Source: Trochalopteron elliotii
Lineage: Eukaryota; Chordata; Aves; Passeriformes; Leiothrichidae
NCBI GenBank assembly: GCA_024734555.1
Contig: JANPWX010000029.1
Location: 2,175,536 to 2,239,535, forward strand
Direction of reading: 5' to 3'
Length of the DNA stretch: 64,000 nucleotides
How positions within the stretch are numbered: position 1 is the first letter of the stretch; each line of letters starts with the position of its first letter. A program made the translations under genes and the position numbers. Shown here in pieces: positions 30,009-43,768 of the stretch. Below the pieces are notes generated by a model. That model did not search any database. It worked only from the letters and a program-made list of their open reading frames with translations, and was not told the DNA's origin.

Positions 30009-33000
30009 ACAAGGGATGTCTCAGTACTTTTTTGTTTATAATATTAATGTAAATTCTAGAGCCAACATTTTGGATCAAGTTGACAGCAATTAATTTTTTT
30101 AATAACTGGGCTGATTTTCTAAAATGCAAATGCTTCCAGATGCTTTGGGTATAGTGATTTTGTTGATTTTAAGCCATTTAGATTAAGATCGTTCATACAA
30201 AAATAGGCATGACTTCATTTTAATAAAACAGAAACTTGATTGTAACTTTTGCAGTGAATCTAAAATTATTTGGGGCTTTGGTAGACAGTTGTAGGATTCA
30301 ACTCTTACATCAGTGACACACATCTTTACCTGATTACTTATTAAACTAATTTTTAGATTAAATGAAATTAATATGTGTAGTCTAAATGCTGCATATGCAT
30401 CACCAACATGAAGACCAAGAAGAGAAAAATGCCAAGACAGTGTGACTCTGCTCTCATCTATCAGGTTAGGAACCAGGCAGTTGTACACAACATTTGTCTT
30501 GGCTCTTTCCTCTATTTCTCCAGCTCCAGCTTGGGGCTGACCTAGAGTACATTTATAGGCTTCAGATTAGACTGTCAAAAACTGGAATCCATCTTCTTTA
30601 TATGTTGGCAAAATCGTGCATAATCTCCCAGCAGTAGCAGCCTAATCTCTGCTGAAAGGAAGTCCAAGTGTGAGGTATTACAGAGTCTGAATTAATTATC
30701 CCCTGGAGGAACTGCACCCAGAAGGGTCGCTGGTGGGGCTCAATGCTAAGAAGTTTGACCTACATCTGTCTTCAGTTCAATTCCTGGTGGTCAGTGAAAA
30801 AAGAGAACAACTTTAGTTTCATTATGCAAATGTGGATTTCACTCCTTTATATAACAAGGAATTTGTGTGATTCCATGTCCAAAGTGCATAGCAAGACTGC
30901 CCAAATCAGTTCAGTGAATTTTTGTGGCTGAAATTTACTTCCTCCTCCTAAACAGGAGCACCCACAAATAAAAATAAATATTTTTCTTAGGTGTGGCAAA
31001 ATTCTGTACAGTTCAACAAGGGCTGAACATATCTTACATAGGAGTTTAAATAGTGTCTCTTCAGACTGTTTTTATTCTGAATGTGTTTATTTGTTTAGAG
31101 CCTGTTGAAATGTTGTAATGGCTGAGACCAAAATTCCTTTCACCCAGGATTTCAGCTAGAATGATGACTTACACATAGCTGAGGGAGAGTAGAAATTTTA
31201 TTTGTCTTTGTTGTTTCTCCATTAAATTCTTCTGGTTCCAGAGGTAGTGTGTTAGGACTTTCTACAACAGACAAAGCCTCTTTGTGTTCAGTAGCCTTTG
31301 CAGATTTTCCTGGAATGAATTTGTCAAAATTCTATGATCAATCACAGAATGTTCTTCCATAAGTTTTAACTTTTCAGTTGTTTGATGGAACAGTCAGCAG
31401 TACTCAGGCACTGTAGATGATTTCCAAGTGCTCTTTTAGTTTAGTCTTAAGCTCACACTTGAATACTCAGTCCTGGTTTTCTGTACTATTTACATGGTTA
31501 ACAAAAAGCCAAGCTCATCTCTTTTGCACACCAGGTTGTAGTAAGAAGAACATGGCTTCTATTCAAGATTAGGACATGCAAGCATTAAGGATACAACCAT
31601 TCTTGCCCTTACCCAAATACCACTCCTTGGTGCAGTTTTGTCATGAGCATCTGACCACAAAATTCTGTGGTACGCACATAAAAAAATTAAATGAGACCAA
31701 AAAGTATATTCTTTCTCTGCCATGCTTGAAAATTTACATCTGAATGTAAAGCTGAGCTGCTTGCAAAATAAGAATAATATGAGGGCATTGCTTTTGGTCT
31801 GGTCCAGGACAGGGAAGCATTGTAGATGCAAATTCAAAAACCTTTCCAGTCTGCATGTATTTATGCCCAGAGACTCAAATAACTTTGAAGAGAAATATAC
31901 CAATTTGTCTATTTTATGAGGAGGAACTGCAAAATGTCTGCAGTAGAGAGCTGACAGCCTAGATCCTAGTGGTACAGGACTCTCTGCACCAGGGTAATGT
32001 TCGCTCTACAGCAAGAGAAACCAAGTCAGAACTCTGCCTGTTTGGAGCTTCAAGCAGCAGGGGAAGGCCTGTCAACCCAGCAGCTGTGTAACTAACCCAA
32101 GTTCTTCAACAGCCTCCAAGAGTTTGTCTCCTCAGATATCCTTTGCTGATTTCTTGCCATGCTCTAGAAGAACTGCTCTGGTGAGTATGTGTGTGTGAGC
32201 ACTGGAAGGGGGAGTGTGCAAGGAGTGTGTACACAGACTGCAGCTGGGACACCCATGGGCTGTCACTGGACAGAATGGTGGCTTTTGATGCCAGACCCTT
32301 TGGGCATTAGCCCTGGCCATCTCCTCTCCTCATCCATGTGTAATAGGCTGTTACCAACTCACCTTTCCTCATGCATCATAACAAGAACATAACTCCAAAA
32401 TATCCTTTAGAGAGAGTTTTTGGAGGAATGTTTGGCTTGTCCTTCCTGCTCAGTGGATGTTCTCAAATGTCTGCAGCCCACAGGACTCAGAGGTCTGTAG
32501 TGTTTGTTCATCAGCTGAACCCCATGTTAAAAACTTTGTCTGATTTTGTTCAAATGCCAGTAAAGGGCATAATCCCATAACCAAAGAACATTAAGGGCTA
32601 ATAGCTGTTGTGTTTACCCAGACCTCACTCAGGATATATACCCTTGGGCCTAAGTTGCCTGAGTGTTGCCATAACTACTCCTGAATTCCTCTGTCCACTT
32701 TTTGCCAGTGCTAGTGTGAGATATGCAATCAATCTCTCCACAGAAATGAGATGGATCTTGGTTGTTCCATTACATAAACCACCTTCCTTCACATTGCTTC
32801 AACAGACTTTGGGAAATCAGTTCTGTCCTGGACCAGGGGCTGTCCACTTCACGTGGGGAAACACAAGCAGTCCTAAACAACGAGAACTCCGTAGTATTCT
32901 TGAGGAGTTTGCACATCAGCTGAAGCTGCCAGGCTGTAAAATGAGGGTGGATTGGTTTAGGTCTCATCCTGCAGCAATATGATCTAGGAAACAGGCACAG

Positions 33001-36000
33001 CAGAATTCTTTTTAGGCTACCTGCTCCTGTTCTCTGTAGAAAATCAGCTTTATTCTGTCTCTTCCTCACACAGGACAGACTATAAACCCATAGTAAAAAA
33101 AAAAAATGCAGTCATGAAGAATGGCATGCTTACTACAGTAGTGGCAAGCCAGCTTCTTGTAATAACCCAGACCTTCTTGCATTCTTGCTTACATGTTTCT
33201 TCTGCAATCTTACTGACATGGCAGTCTTGGAAATGCTAAAATTTGTCCCAGAATCTCTGTCATTTTTCTTATTCTCAAAGTGATATTCCTGTAGTTTGCA
33301 GAATAACTCCAGCAGAGGGTTGTAGATTAAACTGTGACTTTAACTTGCGAGTGTCTTAATCTTACCTATGGCCACTTCATCCCTAAGGTTAAGTGACAGA
33401 TTCTCTTGTTTGTCCAAAGTCAGTTCTGGTGTCACTGGCACTGTGACCGCCGTGGCAAACCCTGAAGGCAGATTGCTGTTCAACTTAGAGACAAGCTTCA
33501 CAAGGACTGAATAGATCCATGAACCACAGCGAGACCTCTGACCTGATAGAAACATGAAGAGAGGAATGAAAAGCTGTGACATGGCTTTCAGCTTTTCTTA
33601 AATTCATGAAGCACCATAGCAGAGTCAGGGAGCACTAACAAACTGCTGTGGGAGCTCTTTAGCCCAGGACCCAGCACCATCCAGTAACCTTTCTTCTGGC
33701 ATGCCAGGCTCTGCTATCCCAGAAGCTGAACACTGCAAATCCAGGTCAAAAGCAGGAGCTAAGAATGACTTACCTACAGCTAAGTTCCAGATAGCAGGTA
33801 CACCTCACCTTTAGCTGGACTGCAGTTACCCGTTGCTTAATGAGACTTAGGGGCAAAGCAAGCAGAGGAGTGATCTTACAGCAGGTGTCTGGCACAGAAT
33901 TACAGGTCCAGACCACTCTAGCTAGGTCTAGATTGGTCACAGTTAAGTGGCTTGGATGTTTTTGTTGTTTTGGTTTTCTCCTTTTATTTATTTTTAAAAT
34001 GGTTTATTTCTGCTCAGTCCCTCTTTCAAGGGAGTGTGCTGTTTAAAATGAGTTATTGTCTTTGAGTTTTTATGCCCGAGGAGAGGTTTTGCAGAACAGA
34101 AATCCTTTCAGGAGCTGAGTCACATGTTGGTCTGTAAAACAACAAAACAAAAAGAGCTGTCCCTCACTTGTATCCAGCTTGTGACTCAGCTTTTTGTCCT
34201 TATAACTACTTGAACAAATGTGTTTTTTCCAAAGAACTACCTAATGCCCACAGATTCATTTAGCCTTCATGGGGCCTGTCCTTTCCATGCAGCTTTATCA
34301 TATCACAGTGTGGTGAGGAGTTGTGTGGGCAGAAGCAAAGGTGTCCTAGTGCAGCTGGGGGATCCACAGTGAGAAACCACCAGTAATGACAGCTCTGAGC
34401 CTCGGCAGTGGCGTGGAAACATGCAGAGAATTTGCTTCCAGCAATATTTACTTCCTTCTGTGGTGGACTTGACCAAAGGGACTGCAGACTTGGCCACCAC
34501 ATAAAGGAGCTGAGGGATGCCTTGTCCTAGAAAGAGAGATTTTTTGTATTAAAGTGAGTTCCAAATAAAAGACCAGGGTGTGTACAGTGTTTCAGGGTGT
34601 GCAAGATGACACCAAGAACATGCCATTCATGATCACTCCAGGTCTTTAGGACAGGCTGCCTTCTGATCACTTGCCCAAAATCCTCTACACCATGAGAGAG
34701 CAAGACAGAAATTATTACCTTTCTTAAAATGCTTTGAGAAAATGTATCAGTGTCAGCCCAAAACAAGCCTTTAAATTGCAGTGAAATTGAGTGTTGTGGA
34801 GAAAGGAATTGTGCCCCCAGGTCTTCTTAGCCACAAAGTGGGAGTGGTGCCAGGTTGGTCCCTTTCCTTCTGGCTCACCTGGTGACTTGCAGGAGCAGTA
34901 ACTGCACACCTGGGCAGGAAAGGCCACGCTGGGAACTGAGCCAGACTCCTCAGTGGAACATGCATGCAGGAGGAATTGTCATACAGCACTCCAGCTGCTG
35001 TTAGTCCAGTGTATGGTACATCATGGAAAGGGGTTTGATGCTGAGGGGTAAAAAGATGTAAGATAGACTGTCCTGGAGTGTGGGGACAATTTGTCTGTGT
35101 GGTATTTCAATACAGCTGGCTCAGTAAAGTTAGCTCTGAAACCAGCTGCTGATAGCAAAACCAATAGAAATTTAGCATAAACTTTTTCACTGAACTCAGT
35201 AAAGCACTTGTGAAGATATATCACATCTGAAATTAAAATGTTGGTGATGGAAATTATATTTTATTCAAATTTCTGTTCATTTTTGCAGTGCCTAAGAGAG
35301 CAACTGGACAAAACTTATAGTAAGAGAGAACGCCAGGAATGCAGTAAAATGAAGTCCTTGCTACCAAAGGATGAATAATATGGATCTAAGACATAGTAGC
35401 AGTAACAAACCCCAAACTTCAGAATACTGACTTTGATATTGTTCTACAATAGGAGAAAAATAGGCCAAAAAATATTATTATATGACATCCAGCCCATGTA
35501 TCTTTAGTCTTAATTGAAATAATTCTCAGCACTCTAAATTTTAGCTAATGTTTCAGGTTAGAAATCTGAATTTTATTTTTTCTGATCAATTTTTTCCCAT
35601 ATCAAATAAGAAAATTCATAAAAAAATCTATTCTAAAATGTGTTTTTGCAGCAGATCAATGGGACAGCTGAGATTAATAAGGATTGCAGGACTGAACAAT
35701 GGAGAAGTTGAATAACTGGACCATTGCACATTTCTTTGTAGGAAATCAATTACCTGGGTTCTTCTTGATCATTCAGGTTAAGGGGATAATAGAAGCCAAG
35801 AAGACATTAGGACCTTTTAATGATTAATAGTAGCTTTTGAGTGTATTTTTGGCACTGTAAAACTGGGTGTTCATTTCTAATTACTTTGAAAAGGGGAAAG
35901 ACAGCAAAATACTTTTCTGTCTTTATCAAACTGTATCAGAGAGAAGAGCACAAAAGTTCTCCAAGCTTTTCTCAAAGACTCACTTCATTACTCCCATTTT

Positions 36001-36930
36001 CTGTTACTTCTCTGTTATTATTTCCATTTCTCTGGCCAGTGACCACACACCCAGGCTTTGACAGGCAGGGAAGTTCACAGATTTCCATGTTGCCAAGGGA
36101 GACACGAGCATATAGGAGTGAATATGACTTAGTGAAACATTTATATGCACCTGGGTTTTAATCAACCACTTGTTTCTCTCCATTGCTCTGCATATGTACA
36201 ACATCTGATTCCTGGCACCCAAGACCTACTGGCTGCTTTTATTATTCATAGGCTTCATTTCATTTGCATAAATGAATATTTGCTCAGAATGTCTTAGCCC
36301 CTTGAATAGTACAGTGGTGAGGGGTAAGGGTTAACGGTGCTTTCTTGCCAATACACACAGGGTAAATGCTGGCACTGGGATTCAGGGAAACAAGGTTTAG
36401 CAGAGAGAGTGGTGGCAAGGTGCATTTGTAGTACCTGAAAGCTTGTGCCATTCTTGTGTTCAAGATTGTTACACTGAAAACCAAAGGCTCTAAAAAAGTT
36501 TGGGGACATTACATCAAAGAAGTGTTATGGTAGAAGACAGATGCCATATAATGAGCTGTTGTTGGGGACTGAATGTTTTGTGTTCTATCTGTGAAAATCA
36601 GATGTTACCTAGAGAAACAAAGCAGAGTAATGTCGAACTCAAATCTGTTCACATAGCCTCATTAGTTATCCCAAACATTATCATTATTCTCCAAAGAGTA
36701 GGAGTTGTTTACTCAGGATGCCCAACACAAATGTGCTTTATTAAATAGCAATCAAATTATTTGCTTGGGAAATGAAGAACTGAACCACTACAAATTATCT
36801 CAGAATTCTTTTTTCCCTCAGTAAATGAATGTATTTGAGTATAAGTGTTTGATAGTGGATTTTTAGTGCACTTTGACACTTTGACATGCATGACCCTGTG
36901 TGTTTTTTTCTCTCTCATTCCATTTTCCAG

Positions 36931-37125
36931 CTGCTTGCCCAGTTCTGTGCAGTGGCAATGGTCAGTACTCCAAAGGCACCTGCTTGTGCTACAGTGGCTG
37001 GAAAGGTCCAGAATGTGACGTGCCCACCAGCCAGTGTATTGACCCCTCCTGTGGAGGTCATGGTTCCTGCATCGAGGGGAACTGTGTCTGCTCTGTGGGC
37101 TATAAAGGAGAAAACTGTGAGGAAG
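36931..37125 (+). CDS. TENM3: TENM3 exon d: EGF-like repeats 2 and 3
   Basis: This exon of 195 nt has phase 1 at both ends. It encodes [16 protein letters not shown]... through [12 protein letters not shown]2 has only five cysteines: the third is replaced by Tyr (TAC at 36966-36968). This is the family signature that leaves one unpaired Cys for an intermolecular disulfide, so EGF2 is a dimerisation repeat. EGF3 ([13 protein letters not shown]...) has all six. The acceptor is TTTTCCAG|CT and the donor GAAG|GTAGGA. The split G|TG codon gives Val at the next exon (VDCLDP), as in TENM3. Base composition here is close to the local average, unlike the G/C-rich exons e and f. Confidence 0.96.
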
Positions 37126-40100
37126 GTAGGATATTTATTTTCTCTGTTTATTAGTTTGTTTTCTGGGTTTTGGAGTTATTTAATGGCTAGGGGAAAAGGA
37201 AAGAATAGAATAAAAGTCTAAGCATGAAACTGCTATAGCAGGTAAAAGAGGGCTAAAATGTAATCTATCACAATTTTACTGATCTATCAGAGTTCAGACA
37301 AAATTTCAGGCCTTCTGTATACATTGTTTTGCAATATGAAGTGTCTGCCACAAGTAAACCTGAATAATTCCTTTGCTGAAGAGCAAAGAAAAATCTTTTC
37401 TTATGGATTATGTTGACTGAGCAATTTAGATGTGAAATTCAGAGGAAAAAGGAGCAGTGGCAGACAAAATTGTATAGCTTTACCTTCACACAAAGCACAT
37501 ACCAATTACTATTAAGAGAGAAACTGATTAAAAATATTTGGAAGACTTGGATTTCCATGTTACTCACAGACTTAGTGTGGGGTAAATGACTCATGTTGGC
37601 CGTATCATATGGAATTAAGGAAAGGTAGATGGCACACAGGAACAATAACTGTCCTTTAAATGCAGTAAAGCTTTTGAGGTTGAAAGTGTCCAATTCCTTG
37701 AGTATGTGGAATGAACAGATTTTTAAAAATAACTCATGAAAAATGTGGCCACAGATTATGCTTAATACTGGTTGTATCCACAGAGTTTTCTGTTAGAATG
37801 CACAATGTAAATTGGACTCCTTTTCTTTTTAAACTATATTCCTGTGCTCCAAAGTTTATTAATCCTCCAAACAGAGAAACAGCTTGAGCATTGAAGTGAT
37901 AGGGCTGGGATGTCGTGCTGTTAGGACTGAGGAGTCTCTCTGGATCATTCTGAATGGGTTGCAGAGCTGAATTGATACAGTGTGTATCGATTTTTATCTT
38001 ATCCTATAGTAAACAGCTGTATCTCCCATCAGAAAACAAAGGGGAGAAAACTGTGGATAAACAAACCACCAAGGGTTTCATTCTCAGGACCACTGATAAT
38101 CAACTTTAGGACAAGATCTTGCATTAGTCTGAGTGAACTTGTGGTAAAAGGGAAAAAAAACAAGCCAAGGATCCTCAGTGGTAGATTGCAATTGTTTGTT
38201 CATTTCGTTCATGTCACCTTCTTCCACTACATCCTCTCAACACTGGTTATTAGAGCTTTTCTCCAGGGTTCAGTTGAACCCAAGAGTTTTTGCATTGTTT
38301 TTAATGGATTACATTTTAAACTATATTCAGAAAATGCTGTAATGTCCTTTTTTTCCCTTAGTTTTTCCCTTGATAGATCTCAGTTCACCCTGAGTGCATG
38401 ATATGAAGAGATATTCAAAAATTGTCTGAAATGCCTTGCTTTAACTATCATTCTCATCAAAATCAAAGACAGAAAAGACTGTTTTTAACATGCTTTACAG
38501 CACCCAATCTATTTCCAAGGAATGCAGAACCTCTCTTTCTGGTACTAACTGCAGTTGTTTGCTTGGTCTCATTGAGTTTCATGCATTTCATTATATTTTC
38601 TGTTGTTGTATAAATAAATGCTTATGTTATTAGAGAGATTATGGTAGATAGCCTAAAATAATCTTTGTTTCATTTAATTCAGGAAATTTTACCTTGCAAG
38701 CCATTCCTCCCTCACTTTGATTGCAATTTTCTTGATTGTACTTGCATGGAATTCTGTCTCTGCTTTCAGTTCTCTACAATGGCTGTGGGCCATGGATCTC
38801 CATGGATCCATCTACCTTGGATCCCCAAACTCCTGTTGGAGAAATAGGCTCCTGTAGTGCTTAACCCATCTTATCCTCAGGTGAATGTTTGGAATGGTGA
38901 AGCAAAGACATCAGCAGCTCCAGAGGAGTTTATAGAAAAGCTAGTGCAGGCCTTTTTGCGAGAGTGTTGTGTTAACTCCAGCCAAAATTGGGAACACAAC
39001 AAAACTGTCAGTCAACAGGGCTTTTTGGGAGGTGAATGGCTATGTGAGATGAAAGGATATACATTATTTAATCAACACTGTGCTTGGAAAGACTTGTTTC
39101 TTCCTAAAAAGATAAATGGGTTACAAAGGCAGGAGGTATCGATTGCAAACTTGGAAGGGGCCAAAAACATGACAAGAAAGGTTAAAGTAACCTTTTGCAT
39201 ATATGATTGGGCAATAAATAAGTCAATGAATTAATTTGGAAATAAATAAAAACCAACCACCATGTTTCTACTCTAAAATTCCATTTCTTTTGTACATATT
39301 TCTCACATTAATTCGAGTGCTATGGGAGAAAGGGTACACTACGAATTGGTCTCTCTCTAATTAATCATCTAGTCTTAGTTAAAGTTTTTGCATTAATAGA
39401 AATTTTACACTTTTAATGGTAGAATAATAGAAATAATATTTCTGTATTTATATATAATATATGAAATCTCCTCTATTGATTTGAACTTCCAAAAGGAATG
39501 CCAAAGGTTGATTCATTTGCCATTTTCCAGCTAGGATATTGAATTAAAATAAGTGGGTCAGCAATTTTTTTGTTCTTCCCAATAGCTTTTTATTTCTGAT
39601 ATTCATCATGGTTATATTGTTCAAACAATTTACCTGAAATGAAAGTGACACCAAAATCAATATTTTTGATGCACAATTTTTGCAGCATAAACACTGTTTT
39701 TCTATTAGCAAATTTGCACAGAAGATGAAGTGGAGTATTTTTCAGGCTTCATTCAGCCTGCTTTGTGGGGGACACAAGAGAAATTGCCAAATTAGGTTAA
39801 GTTAAGGGTGGTTTTCTTGTCACTTTCCTGGTCGAGTCATTTTTCAATGACATTTAACTTCGTAAGTGTAATTCATGGCTCTTTGGGGACTTCATGGTAC
39901 ATATTGTTCAGAAAACTCCTTGACCTCCTTTTTTGTCCTTAAGGATATAAATTGCTTTCAGTACCTTTTTTTGTCAAATCTACAGAGGGCCCAATACTAA
40001 ATGAGCTCTAATGATCTGAGCTGCCAGGGGGCTGTGAGTTCCAAGCCTCACGTACTTGCTAAGGCACATTCTCCTTTGTTTAAACACCAAAGACGGTCCA

Positions 40101-42433
40101 TTTATAAATCCTGGTTAAATACCATTGTAAACCCTGCTACACCTCAGGGCCAGAACCTCTGCAGCACAAGTCAGTGCAGTTCTGTTGCAGGTAATCACAT
40201 TATGCTAATTTCAGCAGCGAGGATCTGGCCCGAGATGATAACTCTGAGGGTGTATTAAAATAGAACGAGATTGGAGCTCAGAGTAAAAACTCTCCTCAGT
40301 TTAAACTTTGAAAGCTACTACTTACCCAGATGATAGAACAAAACAGCTGTAAAGCACATTTGTCTAGAACAAAGGACAAAGGTGTTTAGTGTGTTATTCT
40401 GTAAAACAAGGGAGATAGGGGGCTTAGGGGCATTGATAGGCTCGTTCTGAAGAAATAAATCAAAGCTGCATGAGCACTGTAATTCGGGATAGAGGGAAGA
40501 CAGTTAATTTATGTAGCAGAAGGTGGTGTTTTTCATATGCTCCACATTCCTTTCATTACTGCTTTCATTTGAGAAGGAAGATGATACATTCCTGACAAGG
40601 AGAGTACGTTATGACTTATCATTATCTCCTAAAGTTATCTGTCCTAAAATGATGTTATACACATATTACCCTTCTATATTTTCTTTTAAAATATATATTC
40701 CAAAAGAACCAGAATAGACCAAATGTAGAGGGGAAGTAACCTTCACCCTTACAGCAGATTGACCTAAGTTTTTGTGTACTTTACTTCTTTATTCAATCAG
40801 ACTGTTTTATCACAGCTCTGTGTCCATTGAGTTCAACAGAAATTCTATAAAAGATGTATTGTAAGCTTCAGACAGGTTATGATTTGGCTAAGCACAAAGA
40901 AGGAGTTTCAATACAGGACAACCACTCTGTGTAATTTAATACAGTTTATGAATTTATAAACTTTGAGATGAACTGCAAACCAATCTCAGTTTACCTATAA
41001 ATACAAAATTGCATTATAATATTTTCATGTCAAATTAACTCAGCTTTAAATCTTAAAGAAAAAAAAGAAAAAGCAAACCCACAATAGCCAATGTCATCAT
41101 TAAAATTAAGATCTTGTAAGAAATTTTACAATAATTTATTCCTGTACTACTTTATTCTGAATTCTGTACTACTGTATTCTGATAAATCATTTTATTGCAT
41201 CTCTAAATGTGTCTGTCTCAATCCTCTGCCTGTATCTAATCTATATCTAATCTTGCTTTAAATGTTCTGCAACTAAATAAAATAGTCTGGCAAGGCTCTG
41301 TGTTTATAGAATAGTTGAGATTTGAAAGAGCAAGTATTGTTCACATCAGGTGGAGTGAAAATGTCTCTGCCTTAATTTAGAAGGATCAGTTTGGAAAAGA
41401 TGAGAGATAAATCACTTTCATTATAAACTCAGATCTTCCTGGAGCAGCGAGAGAGAATGCAAATCATTCTTGGTCCTGCTGTTGTGAGCTAATATATACC
41501 AGTCATGAGATGAATTCAAGTTATTTAAGACATGAATTTGACCTTGGCCTTCAATTCCACAGCAAAAGTCACTCGGTAAAGCCTCCATGTGGGTATTGGC
41601 AGCAAAGCATAGTATTGTTATACAGATTCATCATATAAGAAAAAAATTTGAAAACTCATAATGAAACTGATAAAGTTTATTTGAAAGACAGCTTGTAACA
41701 TTCCGTTATGAGACTCAAATAGCAACTGGAATTTCATTGCATCATTTTCCATCATAAGTATTTTCACTTTGTTGTTTCTGGGTTGAAATCCATATCTGTC
41801 GCTGGTTTTACTTCTTTAAGAGAAACAATCTGCTGGTTTAGAATATGGGTTGAAGTAACCAGGGCTCTTAGTTTCACAGCTCAGCTATTAATGGACCATG
41901 GATCAAACACTCAGAAGTGCCTGAATGATTAGGAGTCTAAATGAAGCTGAAAGCCACTGACATTTTGACTTCTGTGTACTTGAAGTGACGGTCCTAATGT
42001 TCGAACAATGCTCTAAAATTTCAATAGTAATAATAACAGGTTTTATAAAAATAGTCTGAATAAAAATCATTTAAAACTGCAAATTATTAACTTACTTTGT
42101 AATTGAAATACAGTACGTGAGTCAGAAAAAATGTCTCCAGGTTTATGTGCAGAACTGACTATATATATATTTAAGAGCTATTTTTAAGCCTTCATGCTTC
42201 TCCACCACAGCATTCCTCTAGTAGATTGTCATTGCAGAGTCAAACCCTGCTTGATTTATTTAATGTAAAGTGCAAATTACTTCACTTTCCCATTCTCAGA
42301 CCAGGTATTAGTATGACTTGGAAAACCACCTCAATTTGCTTTATCAATAACACACTTTTCAGGGCACGTTTTCCAAACATCCCCTCGTGTGAAGTGACCC
42401 TTCTGTGCATGGCTTTTTTGTCCCCTCCTGCAG
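37126..42433 (+). other. TENM3: TENM3 intron, 5.3 kb
   Basis: This is A/T-rich intron from GTAGGA to acceptor CCTCCTGCAG. It holds open frames at 37982-38401 and 38857-39234, with no similarity I recognise and no flanking splice or promoter signals. A short TA run occurs near 42160-42170. No mobile element was identified with confidence. Confidence 0.85.
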
Positions 42434-42634
42434 TGGATTGCCTGGACCCGACGTGCTCCAACCACGGGGTGTGTGTGAACGGGGAATGTCTCTGCAGCCC
42501 GGGCTGGGGCGGGGTGAACTGTGAGCTGCCCCGAGCCCAGTGCCCCGACCAGTGCAGCGGGCACGGCTCCTACCTGGCTGACACGGGGCTCTGCACCTGT
42601 GACCCCAACTGGATGGGCCCCGACTGCTCCGTCG
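42434..42634 (+). CDS. TENM3: TENM3 exon e: EGF-like repeats 4 and 5
   Basis: This exon of 201 nt has phase 1 at both ends. EGF4 ([14 protein letters not shown]...GGVNC) has six cysteines. EGF5 ([17 protein letters not shown]...GPDC) has five, with Tyr (TAC at 42571-42573) at the third Cys position. EGF5 is therefore the second covalent dimerisation repeat, matching EGF2. The acceptor is CTCCTGCAG|TG and the donor GTCG|GTAAGA. The exon is strikingly G/C-rich, mostly through third codon positions, against A/T-rich flanks. The frame open upstream to 42226 is intronic. The minus-strand frames overlapping it are shadows created by high G/C. Confidence 0.97.
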
Positions 42635-42861
42635 GTAAGAAAAACAGGTTCTCCTCATTTTCCAATCACCCTGCTATTTTGTTGAAATGTTACTACCTAT
42701 ATGGCAAGTTTGAGATGCAGTAATAATTGAGAAAGTTGTGTTTGTTGCACGATTGCGCTCCTTTAATTTTGTTGGGAAGAAGTGTGTGTACCTCTATTTA
42801 TATTTTTATATTTCTATATTTTTATATTTATCTATTTATATTTTCATTACATTCTTAATTC

Positions 42862-43057
42862 GGGGCTGTGAGATGGGTGCAGGTTAGGAGTTTGTGGTTT
42901 GGGGCTCTGAGGTGGATGCAGGTTAGGAGTTTGTGGTTTGGGGCTCTGAGGTGGACGCAGGTTAGTAGTTTGTGTTTTGGGGTTCTGAGGTGGATGCAGG
43001 TTCATAGTTTCTGTTTTGGGGCTGTGAGACAGGTGCAGGTCAGGAGTTTGTGTTTTG
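42862..43057. repeat. 39-bp minisatellite, five copies
   Basis: Unit starts are at 42862, 42901, 42940, 42979 and 43018, exactly 39 bp apart. Each reads roughly GGGGCTCTGAGGTGGATGCA followed by GGTTAGGAGTTTGTGTTTT. Copies 1-3 are most alike; 4 and 5 carry more changes. Because 39 is a multiple of three, one frame stays open (42868-43098) and translates as a 13-residue repeat containing RSLWFGALRWMQV-like units. It lies in an intron with no coding signal. Confidence 0.97.
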
Positions 43058-43768
43058 TTCTAACACTGATTCTCTTTTTGACTGAAAAAGTTACGTAAGT
43101 GTACTTCTGTTTTCCAACCGTAAATGAAAATGTCCATCATTTATGGGAAGAAATACAGGGAATTTTGCTTTTACATTGTCAGTTGGACCTTGAGATGGTG
43201 CTGTAGGTCAAAGCCAGGTCTCTCAAAACAATATTTACATTTTTCACAGTTATTCAGTTATTTCCTAAGGTTAATCAGCTGGAATAACCCACCAGTGATA
43301 TGAATATCAAGATGTGCTTTCTGCTTTATGGATAAAAGTCAGAAAAATTAAAGAATGAGAGTTTTGCTGCCACTTTCTTTGGTGATGCATGGGACAAAAG
43401 ACTCTTCTGCTTATCTGCAACTTCAGCTGGCAGAGAGCAGTAGAATTTTTGGAGTGAGACACTGGAAAACTGACCGTGTCAGTAATAGGAATCCAAAATT
43501 TCTCCTTGGAAAGTGACTTTTACCCATCATTCTAAATGACCCTGAATTGCTGCCATTCTCTGCCAAATGAGTTTTAGGTGAGTTTCAGTCTCAATTCTTA
43601 ACAAATCAATATCTCTCAAAATCACCCAAGGTCCAGGTTTCAGTAAAGCAGAGCCACCTGCTCCCCTCCTTTGCTGTTGGGGACAGCACCTGTGACACAT
43701 GTTTGTATCTGCGTGGAGAATGCAGCTCTGCAGCTCTGTCCAGCCTACTTTAGTGGATTTTTTTAAAC

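Larger units (their letters stand above)
22060..36930 (+). other. TENM3: TENM3 intron before the EGF2-EGF3 exon, about 14.9 kb
   Basis: The intron runs from GTAGGT (22060) to acceptor TTTTCCAG (36923-36930). It contains a short perfect-looking hairpin at 24832-24857, a 38-bp two-copy tandem repeat at 29933-30008 and low-complexity patches. The region 32000-35200 is slightly richer in G/C and has several open frames (for example 32608-32982 plus and 33340-33582 minus), but I recognise none of their products. No further teneurin exon was found. Confidence 0.75.

Noticed and set aside
32608..32982. 124-codon plus-strand frame in the large intron
   Set aside because: The product resembles nothing I know, and no flanking splice signals or codon bias support it.
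33340..35224. Cluster of minus-strand frames, considered as a decayed endogenous retrovirus interior
   Set aside because: No protease, polymerase or envelope motif is visible, and no bordering LTRs were found.
37982..39234. Two plus-strand frames of 139 and 125 codons
   Set aside because: They lie in an A/T-rich intron, match no known domain and have no splice context.
42331..42658. Minus-strand frames opposite exon e
   Set aside because: They are shadows of the G/C-rich EGF4-EGF5 exon.
42868..43098. 76-codon frame with a 13-residue repeat
   Set aside because: It is the minisatellite read in frame; there are no splice sites, conservation or start context to support a protein.
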